Origin: CAIKLP01 sp965279595
GTDB taxonomy: Bacteria; Bacteroidota; Bacteroidia; Sphingobacteriales; Sphingobacteriaceae
Assembly (NCBI GenBank): GCA_965279595.1
Contig: OZ257246.1
Span: forward strand, 496,001-560,000
DNA length: 64,000 nt
Direction: 5' to 3'
This document shows positions 17,961 through 24,944 of the stretch, piece after piece (within the stretch, counting starts at the first letter, position 1; every line of letters begins with the position of its first letter). A program made the position numbers and the translations under genes. The notes under the pieces were generated by a model that saw only the letters and a list, made by a program, of their open reading frames with translations, searched no databases and was not told the origin of the DNA.

Positions 17961-18845
17961 TTAGGACTCGTACCCAAATCCTTTTAAATAATTCTTTTTA
18001 TTTCTCCAATCAGGGATAACCTTAACAAACAGTTCTAGAAAAATTTGTTTCCCAAGAAATGCTTCAATAGTCTCCCTCGATTTTGTCCCTACCCTCTTAA
18101 TTTTATCTCCTTTTGAGCCAATCACAATAATTTTCTGAGATTCTCTCTCCACAATTATTTCGGCGCTTATTCTATAAATTTTTTCTTCCTCTTTGAATGA
18201 GGTTACTATTACTTCTGTACTATATGGAATTTCACTTTGATAAGTAGTCATGATTTGTTCTCTTATCATTTCAGAAACGATAAATCTTTCTGTACGGTCA
18301 GTATAGGTGTCATCCTTTGGATAATAGGCTGGATGCTCTGGCAAACTGTCTAACACAAATTGAAAAACTGCAGGTACGTTAAAATCTTTCAAAGCAGAAA
18401 TTGGGAAAATTGCAGTTGGGTTTAATAAATCTTTCCAATAATTCAATTTTTCTTCCACTTCTTCTTGTGATTTACAAGTGTCGATTTTATTAATAATTAC
18501 AGCAACAGGCGAATTGGTATTTTTCAATTTATCCATTACATCTTGCTCGTCATACTTTTCATGTATGTCAGTAACGAATAAAATTACGTCAGCATCAACT
18601 AATGATTGATTTACAGCTGACATCATTGATTCTTGTAAGCCGTACAACGGTTTTATAATACCTGGTGTATCAGAAAAGATGATTTGATAATTCTCTTCAT
18701 TAAGTATTCCAAGTATTCTATGTCTTGTAGTTTGAGCTTTTGGAGTAATAATACTGAGCCTTTCTCCTATCAAAGCGTTCATTAAGGTAGATTTACCCGC
18801 ATTGGGTTTACCTATAATTGACACAAAACCAGACTGATGACTCAT
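17961..18845 (-). CDS. era: GTPase Era
   Basis: The 294-residue protein has P-loop GKPNAGKST near residue 11, DTPG near 59, NKID near 121 and a C-terminal KH domain (about 200-290) with VIGSKGDKIKRVG, for 16S rRNA 3' end binding. I use the ATG at 18845 (MSHQSGFV). The frame stays open to a TTG at 18899, but that would place the promoter inside the gene. Directly upstream lies the divergent palindromic promoter shared with tRNA-fMet. Confidence 0.96.
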   Translation of the reverse strand: MSHQSGFVSIIGKPNAGKSTLMNALIGERLSIITPKAQTTRHRILGILNEENYQIIFSDTPGIIKPLYGLQESMMSAVNQSLVDADVILFVTDIHEKYDEQDVMDKLKNTNSPVAVIINKIDTCKSQEEVEEKLNYWKDLLNPTAIFPISALKDFNVPAVFQFVLDSLPEHPAYYPKDDTYTDRTERFIVSEMIREQIMTTYQSEIPYSTEVIVTSFKEEEKIYRISAEIIVERESQKIIVIGSKGDKIKRVGTKSRETIEAFLGKQIFLELFVKVIPDWRNKKNYLKGFGYES

Positions 18846-18859
18846 AATATAAAATAAAA

Positions 18860-18899
18860 TTTGGATTGCAAAGAAACGAATAATATCTTTGCAATCCAA
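18860..18899. promoter_or_regulatory. Palindromic divergent promoter of era and tRNA-fMet
   Basis: A perfect 13-bp inverted repeat (18861-18873 and 18887-18899) contains both promoters. On plus, TTTG (18860-18863) precedes TATCTTTG (18884-18891) by 20 bp. On minus, TTGG (18899-18896) precedes TTTCTTTG (18876-18869) by 19 bp. Each -33 element thus lies in the same repeat arm as the -7 element of the opposite promoter. Confidence 0.7.
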
Positions 18900-18938
18900 T
18901 TAAAAATAGCCGTTAAGGTTTTTGAGATTGTGTAACAG

Positions 18939-19011
<73 letters not shown>

Positions 19012-19020
19012 CCTAGAATT

Positions 19021-19055
19021 AAAAAGGTATTCGAAAAAATCGGATACCTTTTTTT
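19021..19055 (+). terminator. Intrinsic terminator of tRNA-fMet
   Basis: GGTATTCGA (19026-19034) pairs with TCGGATACC (19040-19048), a 9-bp stem with a 5-nt A loop, preceded by AAAAA and followed by seven T. It is 10 nt beyond the tRNA. Confidence 0.88.
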
Positions 19056-19068
19056 GTTTATTAGAAAC

Positions 19069-19110
19069 ACTGGAATTGGCAGAATTTTTTTTGAAACTTT
19101 AAACAAATAA
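19069..19110 (+). pseudogene. Remnant of a GIY-YIG gene (last 14 codons)
   Basis: Read in frame the segment is TGIGRIFFETLNK followed by TAA. It aligns without gaps to the C-terminus TGVGRTFIKSLNK of the intact GIY-YIG protein encoded downstream. By eye about 30 of 41 nucleotides match, with many differences at third codon positions. Like the intact gene, its stop is followed within a few bases by a tRNA-fMet fragment. The 5' part has been deleted up to the preceding terminator. Confidence 0.75.
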
Positions 19111-19113
19111 ATT

Positions 19114-19162
19114 GTCGGGCTCATATCCGCCGAGGCGGACGTAGGTTCGAGTCCTGCTCCCG
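19114..19162 (+). pseudogene. tRNA-fMet 3' fragment with palindromic insert (copy 1)
   Basis: The first 12 nt equal tRNA positions 18964-18975, ending one base past the anticodon. The next ten tRNA bases (ACCCGAAGGT) are replaced by the 14-nt perfect inverted repeat TCCGCCGAGGCGGA (19126-19139). The tRNA sequence then resumes at CGTAGG and continues through the T arm to CTCCCG. The 5' acceptor strand and D arm are absent, so it cannot make a tRNA. Confidence 0.9.
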
Positions 19163-19180
19163 TTAACTAAAGTTAAACGC

Positions 19181-19207
19181 TATTCGATTATCGAATACTG
19201 TTTTTTT
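19181..19207 (+). terminator. Terminator after tRNA fragment copy 1
   Basis: TATTCGA/TCGAATA with a 3-nt loop (19181-19197) is followed by CTG and seven T. It differs in sequence from the terminator at 19021 but sits at the same place relative to a tRNA 3' end. Confidence 0.7.
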
Positions 19208-19230
19208 GTTATAAATAATTTTTATCAAAT

Positions 19231-19473
19231 ATGTTTACTGTTTATGTTTTGTATTCAGAAAAATTCAACAAACACTATACAGGATATACATCAGATCTTG
19301 AAGACAGATTAACTTCTCACAATCATTTAGCAACAAAAGGATACAGCACAAAATTCAGACCTTGGTCACTTATTTTTTCAAAAACATTTGAAACTAAATC
19401 TGAAGCCTTGAAATATGAAGCTTGGCTTAAAACTGGGGTCGGAAGAACCTTTATTAAATCATTAAACAAATAG
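19231..19473 (+). CDS. Small stand-alone GIY-YIG nuclease (copy 1)
   Basis: The 80-residue protein is a bare GIY-YIG domain of the short UPF0213/SLX1-like type. It has YVLYS at residues 4-8 (GIY position), YTGYTSDLEDRL at 16-27 (YIG position plus the catalytic Arg) and the helix EALKYEAWLKTG with the metal-binding Glu near residue 62. There is no DNA-binding extension. The family cleaves DNA; target here unknown. The gene follows a terminator and lies between two tRNA-fMet fragments, starting 24 nt after the T-run. The stop is 4 nt before the next fragment. Its placement suggests the tRNA-fMet gene as target, which is inference. Confidence 0.88.
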   Translation: MFTVYVLYSEKFNKHYTGYTSDLEDRLTSHNHLATKGYSTKFRPWSLIFSKTFETKSEALKYEAWLKTGVGRTFIKSLNK

Positions 19474-19477
19474 ATTT

Positions 19478-19531
19478 CTCGTTGGGCTCATATCCGCCGA
19501 GGCGGACGTAGGTTCGAGTCCTGCTCCCGCT
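19478..19531 (+). pseudogene. tRNA-fMet 3' fragment with palindromic insert (copy 2)
   Basis: It begins with CTCG of the D-stem, then TTGGGCTCATA (one C to T change against the tRNA). The same 14-nt palindrome follows, and then the tRNA 3' end from CGTAGG through CCGCT exactly as in the intact gene, including its downstream flank. It follows the GIY-YIG stop directly. Confidence 0.9.
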
Positions 19532-19541
19532 ACCTAGAATT

Positions 19542-19576
19542 AAAAAGGTATTCGAAAAAATCGGATACCTTTTTTT
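19542..19576 (+). terminator. Second copy of the tRNA-fMet terminator
   Basis: It is identical to 19021-19055, displaced by exactly 521 bp, and follows tRNA fragment copy 2 at the same 10-nt distance as behind the intact tRNA. Confidence 0.85.
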
Positions 19577-19589
19577 GTTTATTAGAAAC

Positions 19590-19631
19590 ACTGGAATTGG
19601 CAGAATTTTTTTTGAAACTTTAAACAAATAA
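19590..19631 (+). pseudogene. GIY-YIG remnant, second copy
   Basis: It repeats 19069-19110 at 521 bp distance and again encodes TGIGRIFFETLNK plus stop, directly before a tRNA fragment. Confidence 0.72.
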
Positions 19632-19634
19632 ATT

Positions 19635-19683
19635 GTCGGGCTCATATCCGCCGAGGCGGACGTAGGTTCGAGTCCTGCTCCCG
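19635..19683 (+). pseudogene. tRNA-fMet 3' fragment with palindromic insert (copy 3)
   Basis: It repeats 19114-19162 in the second 521-bp period: tRNA sequence to one base past the anticodon, the 14-nt palindrome, then the T arm and acceptor 3' strand ending CCCGTTAAC. Confidence 0.9.
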
Positions 19684-19701
19684 TTAACTAAAGTTAAACG
19701 C

Positions 19702-19728
19702 TATTCGATTATCGAATACTGTTTTTTT
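19702..19728 (+). terminator. Terminator after tRNA fragment copy 3
   Basis: This is the second copy of the hairpin at 19181-19207, with a 7-bp AT-rich stem and a T-run. Confidence 0.68.
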
Positions 19729-19751
19729 GTTATAAATAATTTTTATCAAAT

Positions 19752-19994
19752 ATGTTTACTGTTTATGTTTTGTATTCAGAAAAATTCAACAAACACTATA
19801 CAGGATATACATCAGATCTTGAAGACAGATTAACTTCTCACAATCATTTAGCAACAAAAGGATACAGCACAAAATTCAGACCTTGGTCACTTATTTTTTC
19901 AAAAACATTTGAAACTAAATCTGAAGCCTTGAAATATGAAGCTTGGCTTAAAACTGGGGTCGGAAGAACCTTTATTAAATCATTAAACAAATAG
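19752..19994 (+). CDS. Small stand-alone GIY-YIG nuclease (copy 2)
   Basis: The protein is residue-for-residue identical to that of the first copy (80 residues; YVLYS, YTGYT, DRL and YEAWLK motifs intact), and I saw no nucleotide difference. Identity of both gene and flanks means a very recent 521-bp duplication, gene conversion, or an assembly duplication. Context is the same: terminator before, tRNA-fMet fragment 4 nt after the stop. Confidence 0.87.
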   Translation: MFTVYVLYSEKFNKHYTGYTSDLEDRLTSHNHLATKGYSTKFRPWSLIFSKTFETKSEALKYEAWLKTGVGRTFIKSLNK

Positions 19995-19998
19995 ATTT

Positions 19999-20052
19999 CT
20001 CGTTGGGCTCATATCCGCCGAGGCGGACGTAGGTTCGAGTCCTGCTCCCGCT
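19999..20052 (+). pseudogene. tRNA-fMet 3' fragment with palindromic insert (copy 4)
   Basis: It repeats 19478-19531, beginning CTCGTTGGGCTCATA, with the 14-nt palindrome and an exact tRNA 3' end and flank. Confidence 0.9.
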
Positions 20053-20062
20053 ACCTAGAATT

Positions 20063-20097
20063 AAAAAGGTATTCGAAAAAATCGGATACCTTTTTTT
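20063..20097 (+). terminator. Third copy of the tRNA-fMet terminator
   Basis: This is the same 9-bp stem and T-run as at 19021-19055, in the partial third period. Confidence 0.84.
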
Positions 20098-20110
20098 GTT
20101 TATTAGAAAC

Positions 20111-20152
20111 ACTGGAATTGGCAGAACTTTTTTTGAAACTTTAAACAAATAA
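20111..20152 (+). pseudogene. GIY-YIG remnant, third copy
   Basis: It encodes TGIGRTFFETLNK plus stop. Compared with the other two remnants it keeps Thr in GRTF, as the intact GIY-YIG protein does. That supports descent of the remnant from such a gene and makes this copy look the most ancestral. Confidence 0.72.
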
Positions 20153-20155
20153 ATT

Positions 20156-20207
20156 GTCGGGCTCATATCCGCCGAGGCGGACGAAGGTTCGAGTCCTGCT
20201 CCCGCTA
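20156..20207 (+). pseudogene. tRNA-fMet 3' fragment with palindromic insert (copy 5, array end)
   Basis: It has the same layout as copies 1 and 3 but with GAAGG instead of GTAGG in the T stem. It ends CCGCTACCTAG as the intact tRNA does. It closes the array. A joint between the intact tRNA and this copy would restore a complete tRNA next to the diverged flank that follows. Confidence 0.88.
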
Positions 20208-20216
20208 CCTAGTATT

Positions 20217-20248
20217 AAAAAGGCATTCGAAAACGAACGACTTTTTTT
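20217..20248 (+). terminator. Diverged terminator at the right end of the array
   Basis: The segment after fragment copy 5 resembles the tRNA-fMet terminator (AAAAAGGCATTCG, then a T-run at 20242-20248), but the hairpin is reduced to TTCG/CGAA plus imperfect pairs. It is probably a decayed relative of the 19021 terminator. Confidence 0.45.
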
Positions 20249-20426
20249 GTTTATGAAAAACTTCAAGGCAAATTGAGGTTAGTGACTTAAATAGATAAGG
20301 ACCTATCACTAAACAATTTTACTTTTAACTCACAAAAAATACCCATTAAATAATATAGCAAATACTTTATTGTGTGCTGCTTTGAGAAAATTTAACTTGA
20401 TAGAAAAATCATTGATTATTAAAGAA
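20249..20426. other. Noncoding gap with a small inverted repeat
   Basis: About 180 bp without a credible gene. TTAGTGA (20279-20285) and TCACTAA (20306-20312) form a 7-bp inverted repeat with a 20-nt centre. No T-run follows, so it is not an obvious terminator. The rest is A+T-rich and shows nothing I can name. Confidence 0.4.
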
Positions 20427-21614
20427 TTATTTTGAATTGCTTAGAAGCCAACTCATGTTATTTGGCATTTGAGTTCGCCAATTTTGCTCATTATGTCCCG
20501 AATTACTGATGATCATTTCAACGCAAATTTTTGAAGACTTTAAATTTAAATGCTGAGCTACATTATTCATATTTTGGATATGTTTTTGACCTTCTAAATC
20601 CCCAATGCTCAGCAAAACATCACCTGAAAACAATGTGCTTTTTGAATCAATTTCTTTCAATAATTCTTTTTCATTTGTCCAAAATGCAGGAGACAATAAT
20701 GCAACCTTTCCAATCAACTTAGGATATCTTAAATATGCATATAAAGAGATTAATGCACCCATAGAACTTCCCATCATGTATGTATGATCAGCATCAGAAT
20801 AAGTCCTGTATTTTTTATCAATTAAGGGTTTCAATTCCAACAAAATACTTTCTAAATACTTTTGCCCTTTTGCATGAATTCTTCCAATTTCATTATCTGA
20901 TTCATCACCAAAATCATAAACACAATACTCTGCCAACCTATCAATACCTCCATTATCAATCCCAACCACAATCATACTTTCACCAGTTCTTTCATAAAGA
21001 CTATCTAAATATTCATCAACCCCCCATTCTCCAAATGCAGCTCTACTTTCATCAAATAAATTTTGTCCATCATGCATATATAGCACAGGGTATTTTTTAT
21101 TTGAAGAAGAATAATCAGGGGGTAAATAAATCCAAACAGCTCGTTTTACTCCTAATGAATTTAAGGGAAAATTTTCGTTGATTAAAAAAACATTCTTAGA
21201 AGCTGTCGATTTTTTTTGTGTCGTTTGAAAAACATCTTTCCATGCACTTACTTCAAAAATAAAAATGGCTTCCTTTTGATTCTCATCCAAAATAATAATC
21301 CTATTTGAAATATCTGAACCATCTGCTTGACATTCTACTTTATTCCAATTGCCTTTAGTAAATTTAAAAGATAACTCTTTAATTGATGGTGTAGATAAAG
21401 TCAATTCGTATTTGCCTTCATCAATTTTATGAAACAAATAATTTGTATCATTTGGATTCCAATTGTTGCAACTGCCTGCTAAAAAAATAGATTCTCCAGC
21501 ATTCAATTTCGCTTGTACCTGAATCACGATCGAAATAGCGAAACTGCTTGATACATTTAAAAACAAAATGGAAAAACAAATGAAAAATGAATTTAGAATT
21601 TTCGAATTTTGCAT
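20427..21614 (-). CDS. Secreted esterase (alpha/beta hydrolase) with N-terminal E-set domain
   Basis: The 395-residue protein has a signal peptide of about 26 residues. Residues about 30-125 form an Ig-like E-set/CBM-type domain (FLAGSCNNWNPNDT). An esterase-D/Fes-like alpha/beta hydrolase follows, with the nucleophile in MMGSSMGALISLY near residue 285 and His in SNSGHNEQNW near residue 366. Such proteins hydrolyse esters of siderophores, phenolics or other small molecules. The carbohydrate-binding-like domain leans towards a polysaccharide-linked substrate, but this is not decided. It stands alone between the tRNA array and comB. Confidence 0.82.
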   Translation of the reverse strand: MQNSKILNSFFICFSILFLNVSSSFAISIVIQVQAKLNAGESIFLAGSCNNWNPNDTNYLFHKIDEGKYELTLSTPSIKELSFKFTKGNWNKVECQADGSDISNRIIILDENQKEAIFIFEVSAWKDVFQTTQKKSTASKNVFLINENFPLNSLGVKRAVWIYLPPDYSSSNKKYPVLYMHDGQNLFDESRAAFGEWGVDEYLDSLYERTGESMIVVGIDNGGIDRLAEYCVYDFGDESDNEIGRIHAKGQKYLESILLELKPLIDKKYRTYSDADHTYMMGSSMGALISLYAYLRYPKLIGKVALLSPAFWTNEKELLKEIDSKSTLFSGDVLLSIGDLEGQKHIQNMNNVAQHLNLKSSKICVEMIISNSGHNEQNWRTQMPNNMSWLLSNSK

Positions 21615-21648
21615 AATTAAATCTAATTAAATTTATGGCACTCAAAAA

Positions 21649-22359
21649 TTATTTCAATGCCACTAATTTACCTTCCTTTAAAACTGGGATAGATTGGCAA
21701 ATATTTAATTTTAAACAAAATGCAATATCTTCTTCAATATGCAAATCTTTTAATCTTTGGCTATGCGAAGATTTTTCAAGTAATGAAATTAAATTATTTT
21801 GATAAACATAATATAAATCTTCAGCTGCAATTGCTGAATCGCAGAAATCCTGGAAACTTCCTCTTAGTTGACTCACAACTGCACCTGCAAAGAGCGTATC
21901 CTCTAAATTGAATTTATTTTTCCAACCGGCACAAAGTAAAATAATGTCTTTATTTTGTTGAATTAAATAGTTGCAAATTGGATCCAAATTTAAAAATGAT
22001 CCGATAATTATTTGTTCAGCCTCTTGTGATAATTGAATAGCATTTGTACCATTTGTTGTGGTAAGCACAATAGTTTTACCTTTAACTTTTTCTTTGCTAT
22101 AACTAAATGGTGAATTGCCGAAATCAAAACCTGAAACAACTTCACCATTTCTTTCAGCTGCTAATAAATACCCTTGGCCTTCAAAGCTTTTACACTCCTC
22201 AATACTTGCTACTGGTATTATCGAATAAGCACCATTTTCAATGCCATAACAAATAGATGAAGTTGCTCTAAAAATATCTATTACTACAACTATTTTACTT
22301 TTTAAATTATAATAGGGTAAAAGTGCTGGACTTAAACAAACTTCAACTATTTTATTCAT
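21649..22359 (-). CDS. comB: ComB-family 2-phosphosulfolactate phosphatase
   Basis: The 236-residue protein matches the ComB family: VVIDIFRATSSICYG near residue 25, NSPFSY near 82, TTTNGTNAI near 98 and LCAGWKNKFNLEDTLFAGAV near 142. ComB was defined in coenzyme M synthesis (2-phosphosulfolactate to sulfolactate). Bacteroidota have no coenzyme M, so the substrate here is uncertain, perhaps a sulfonate. The neighbour gcvT starts 17 bp upstream on the same strand, but gives no clue. Confidence 0.85.
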   Translation of the reverse strand: MNKIVEVCLSPALLPYYNLKSKIVVVIDIFRATSSICYGIENGAYSIIPVASIEECKSFEGQGYLLAAERNGEVVSGFDFGNSPFSYSKEKVKGKTIVLTTTNGTNAIQLSQEAEQIIIGSFLNLDPICNYLIQQNKDIILLCAGWKNKFNLEDTLFAGAVVSQLRGSFQDFCDSAIAAEDLYYVYQNNLISLLEKSSHSQRLKDLHIEEDIAFCLKLNICQSIPVLKEGKLVALK

Positions 22360-22375
22360 TGGAAATACAAATGAA

Positions 22376-23464
22376 TTATGATTTTAGGAAAGGGAATTTT
22401 ACCACTTTTGCTTTTATTTTCTGATCTCTTATTGAAATAAATATTTCTGTTCCTTCTTTGGCAAATTCTGTTTTCACATAACCCATTCCAATTGCTTTTT
22501 GCACTGTTGGTCCTTGTGTTCCGGAAGTCACTATTCCAATTTCATTTCCACTTTCATCAACAATTTTATAATCATGACGAGGTATTCCTCTATCAATCAT
22601 TTCGAAACCTACTAATTTTCTTTTTACCCCTGACTCCTTTTGTTGTAATAAGTTTTTTGAATTGGTGAATTCTTTACTGAACTTAGTAATCCATCCTAAA
22701 CCTGCTTCAATTGGAGAAGTTTCGTCATTGATGTCATTACCGTATAAACAAAAGCCCATCTCTAATCTTAAAGTATCTCTTGCACCTAAACCAATTGGTT
22801 TAATTCCAAATTCAGCGCCAGCTTCAAAAATAGCAGCCCAAATTTTTTCAGCATATTCATTTTCAAAATAAATTTCATACCCACCGGCACCTGTATAACC
22901 AGTTGCAGAAACCAAAACATTATCTACACCAGCAAATTTTCCTTTTTTAAAGGAATAATACTCCATTGATGCTAATTCCATTTCAGTCAATTTCTGTAAA
23001 GCTTTAGTAGCCAATGGACCTTGAACCGCTAACAAAGAAGTTTTATCTGAAATATTATGCATTTCTACTTGCTTGGTATTGAATTTATTTATCCAATTCC
23101 AATCCTTTTCAATGTTAGAAGCATTCACAACCAACATATAAGTTTTTTCATCTATCCGATAAACTAATAAATCATCAACAATTCCTCCTACTGTATTTGG
23201 CAAACAAGTATATTGAACTTTACCATCAATTAATTTTGACGCATCGTTTGAGGTTACACGTTGAATTAAATCTAATGCATTTTCACCTTTCAATATAAAT
23301 TCACCCATGTGTGAAACATCAAAAACACCCACAGCATTTCTAACTTTTTCATGCTCAATACTTATGCCTTCATATTGAATTGGCATATTATATCCAGCAA
23401 ATGGGACCATTTTTGCACCTAAAGCATTGTGAACATGAGATAAAGCAGTATTTTTCATAAGCAA
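22376..23464 (-). CDS. gcvT: Glycine cleavage system aminomethyltransferase (T protein)
   Basis: The 362-residue folate-binding protein has GAKMVPFAGYNMPIQY near residue 16, FDVSHMGEF near 49, and GYTGAGGYEIYFE near 192 with LGARDTLRLEMG near 227. It transfers the methylene group of glycine to THF. Two in-frame ATGs (23464 and 23458) are possible; the second (MKNTAL) matches the family. The H and P proteins are not nearby. Confidence 0.95.
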   Translation of the reverse strand: MLMKNTALSHVHNALGAKMVPFAGYNMPIQYEGISIEHEKVRNAVGVFDVSHMGEFILKGENALDLIQRVTSNDASKLIDGKVQYTCLPNTVGGIVDDLLVYRIDEKTYMLVVNASNIEKDWNWINKFNTKQVEMHNISDKTSLLAVQGPLATKALQKLTEMELASMEYYSFKKGKFAGVDNVLVSATGYTGAGGYEIYFENEYAEKIWAAIFEAGAEFGIKPIGLGARDTLRLEMGFCLYGNDINDETSPIEAGLGWITKFSKEFTNSKNLLQQKESGVKRKLVGFEMIDRGIPRHDYKIVDESGNEIGIVTSGTQGPTVQKAIGMGYVKTEFAKEGTEIFISIRDQKIKAKVVKFPFLKS

Positions 23465-23548
23465 TGTTGATTAAAGGTGCGCAAAATACCAAAAATTAGG
23501 ATAGGTTTAAGAATCCTAAATCAAGTTATTAAATAAAATTTGCCTTAA

Positions 23549-24145
23549 TTAAAAGATTTTTAACTGCTTAGGTAACAAAGTAAAAGTCAATCGATGTTCT
23601 TTACAACTGCCATATTTGGCAATCGCGTCACGATGCGCTTTAGTTGGGTAACCTTTATTTTGATCCCATTTATATTTAGGAAACTTTTGATGCAATTGAT
23701 CCATATACTCATCTCGATATGTTTTTGCTAATATTGATGCAGCTGCAATTGCACTAAATTTCGCATCCCCCTTAATGATACAATGGTGTATAACCTTTTT
23801 ATATTCCACAAATCGGTTACCATCAATCAATAATAATTCAGGCTTTTGTTTTAATTGATCAATTGCCCTATGCATTGCTTTAAAAGATGCTTTCAGAATA
23901 TTTAATTCATCAACCTCAGCAGCTGTACAGCTTGCAACTGCAAATGCTATTGCATTGGCTTCAATAAATACTCTCAATTCATTTCGCTTTGATTCACTGA
24001 GTTGTTTCGAATCATTCAAGTCAGGATGATTGAAATCATCAGGCAAAATTACAGCTGCTGCAAATACAGGCCCTGCCAAACAACCTCGTCCTGCTTCATC
24101 ACAGCCTGCCTCTAATAAAATATTTTGATATCGTAATTTTAACAT
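23549..24145 (-). CDS. rnhB: Ribonuclease HII
   Basis: The 198-residue protein (ATG at 24145, MLKLRYQN) has the catalytic motif GCDEAGRGCLAGPV near residue 14, then LLIDGN near 104 and the AAASILAKTYRDEYM helix near 133. It removes RNA from RNA/DNA hybrids, including single ribonucleotides. The frame continues upstream to a TTG at 24157, but the ATG gives the normal N-terminus. It is divergent from the methyltransferase gene. Confidence 0.96.
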   Translation of the reverse strand: MLKLRYQNILLEAGCDEAGRGCLAGPVFAAAVILPDDFNHPDLNDSKQLSESKRNELRVFIEANAIAFAVASCTAAEVDELNILKASFKAMHRAIDQLKQKPELLLIDGNRFVEYKKVIHHCIIKGDAKFSAIAAASILAKTYRDEYMDQLHQKFPKYKWDQNKGYPTKAHRDAIAKYGSCKEHRLTFTLLPKQLKIF

Positions 24146-24147
24146 AC

Positions 24148-24175
24148 TTGCGTTCAAATTTAAAATTTATATTTG
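24148..24175 (+). promoter_or_regulatory. Promoter of the methyltransferase gene
   Basis: TTG (24148-24150) is followed after 17 bp by TATATTTG (24168-24175), an exact TAnnTTTG. The expected start lies near 24182, which leaves a short leader before the ATG at 24195 and argues against a start at 24183. Confidence 0.6.
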
Positions 24176-24194
24176 TGAATTATTGATTTCTTAT

Positions 24195-24944
24195 ATGTCG
24201 CAAGAATTTAAATACAGAGAACAGTTTTATAAAGATTATTTTAACAGTCAATCAGGTAGAACATTTTACCTAGATATGGAAGCTAAAATGAAATCTGAGA
24301 AACACTTATTAGCAAAAGAAATTCTCCCTCTTCTACCAAGCAATAAGGATGCAAATATTTTAGATATTGGTTGTGGGTTTGGTTCATTTATCTATATGCT
24401 TAAATCCAACGGCTACACAAACATAAAAGGTATTGATTTAAGTCCTGGTCAAGTCAAAGTAGCGCATGAACTGGGTTTGCAAGAAGTAGAACTTCAAGAT
24501 TTAATGCCCTATTTAAATAATAATCAAAATAAATTTGATGTAATTACAGGAATAGATATTATTGAGCATTTCAGCAAAGACGAATTAATGGAAGTACTTA
24601 CTGCCGTAAAAAATTCATTAAGAAATAATGGTATTGCTATATTCAGAACACCAAACCTTGATGCACCATTTGCAACACTTTATGCCAATGGAGATTTCAC
24701 TCATGAAAATTATTTAAACTATTCATCAGCCAATCAAGTACTGATGACTGTTGGTTTTCATGAAATAGAAGTAAAAGATGCTTTGATGGAAAGCATGGGG
24801 TTTTTAAAAGAAATTCTAAGAAAAATCACCTGGGCAATTGTGAAATTTGGAATAAAATTACTGCTTTTTTCAACAGCTCGAACTACAAGAGCAATGGTTT
24901 ACACACCGAACTTACTAATTAAAGCAAGAAAAAAATCAAGCTAG
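24195..24944 (+). CDS. Class I SAM-dependent methyltransferase
   Basis: The 249-residue protein has the SAM-binding motif ILDIGCGFGSFIYML near residue 48, then KGIDLSPGQV (acidic ribose-binding Asp) and ITGIDIIEHF near 114. These are typical of small-molecule or glycan methyltransferases. The C-terminal 70 residues are hydrophobic/basic and may touch the membrane. The genes after it are for surface polysaccharide, so a sugar or lipid acceptor is likely but unproven. Its stop overlaps the stop of the convergent GT9 gene by 9 bp. Confidence 0.85.
   Translation: MSQEFKYREQFYKDYFNSQSGRTFYLDMEAKMKSEKHLLAKEILPLLPSNKDANILDIGCGFGSFIYMLKSNGYTNIKGIDLSPGQVKVAHELGLQEVELQDLMPYLNNNQNKFDVITGIDIIEHFSKDELMEVLTAVKNSLRNNGIAIFRTPNLDAPFATLYANGDFTHENYLNYSSANQVLMTVGFHEIEVKDALMESMGFLKEILRKITWAIVKFGIKLLLFSTARTTRAMVYTPNLLIKARKKSS

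Noticed and set aside
18846..18899. Longer Era starting with TTG at 18899
   Set aside because: It would place the era promoter and the 13-bp inverted repeat inside the gene. The ATG at 18845 gives the normal Era N-terminus.
19114..19162. Additional functional tRNA genes
   Set aside because: The fragments lack the 5' acceptor strand and D arm, and the 3' anticodon stem is replaced by the palindrome, so no cloverleaf can form.
20279..20312. Attachment site or terminator at the 7-bp inverted repeat
   Set aside because: There is no T-run and no matching copy elsewhere that I could find. A 7-bp repeat in A+T-rich DNA is expected by chance.
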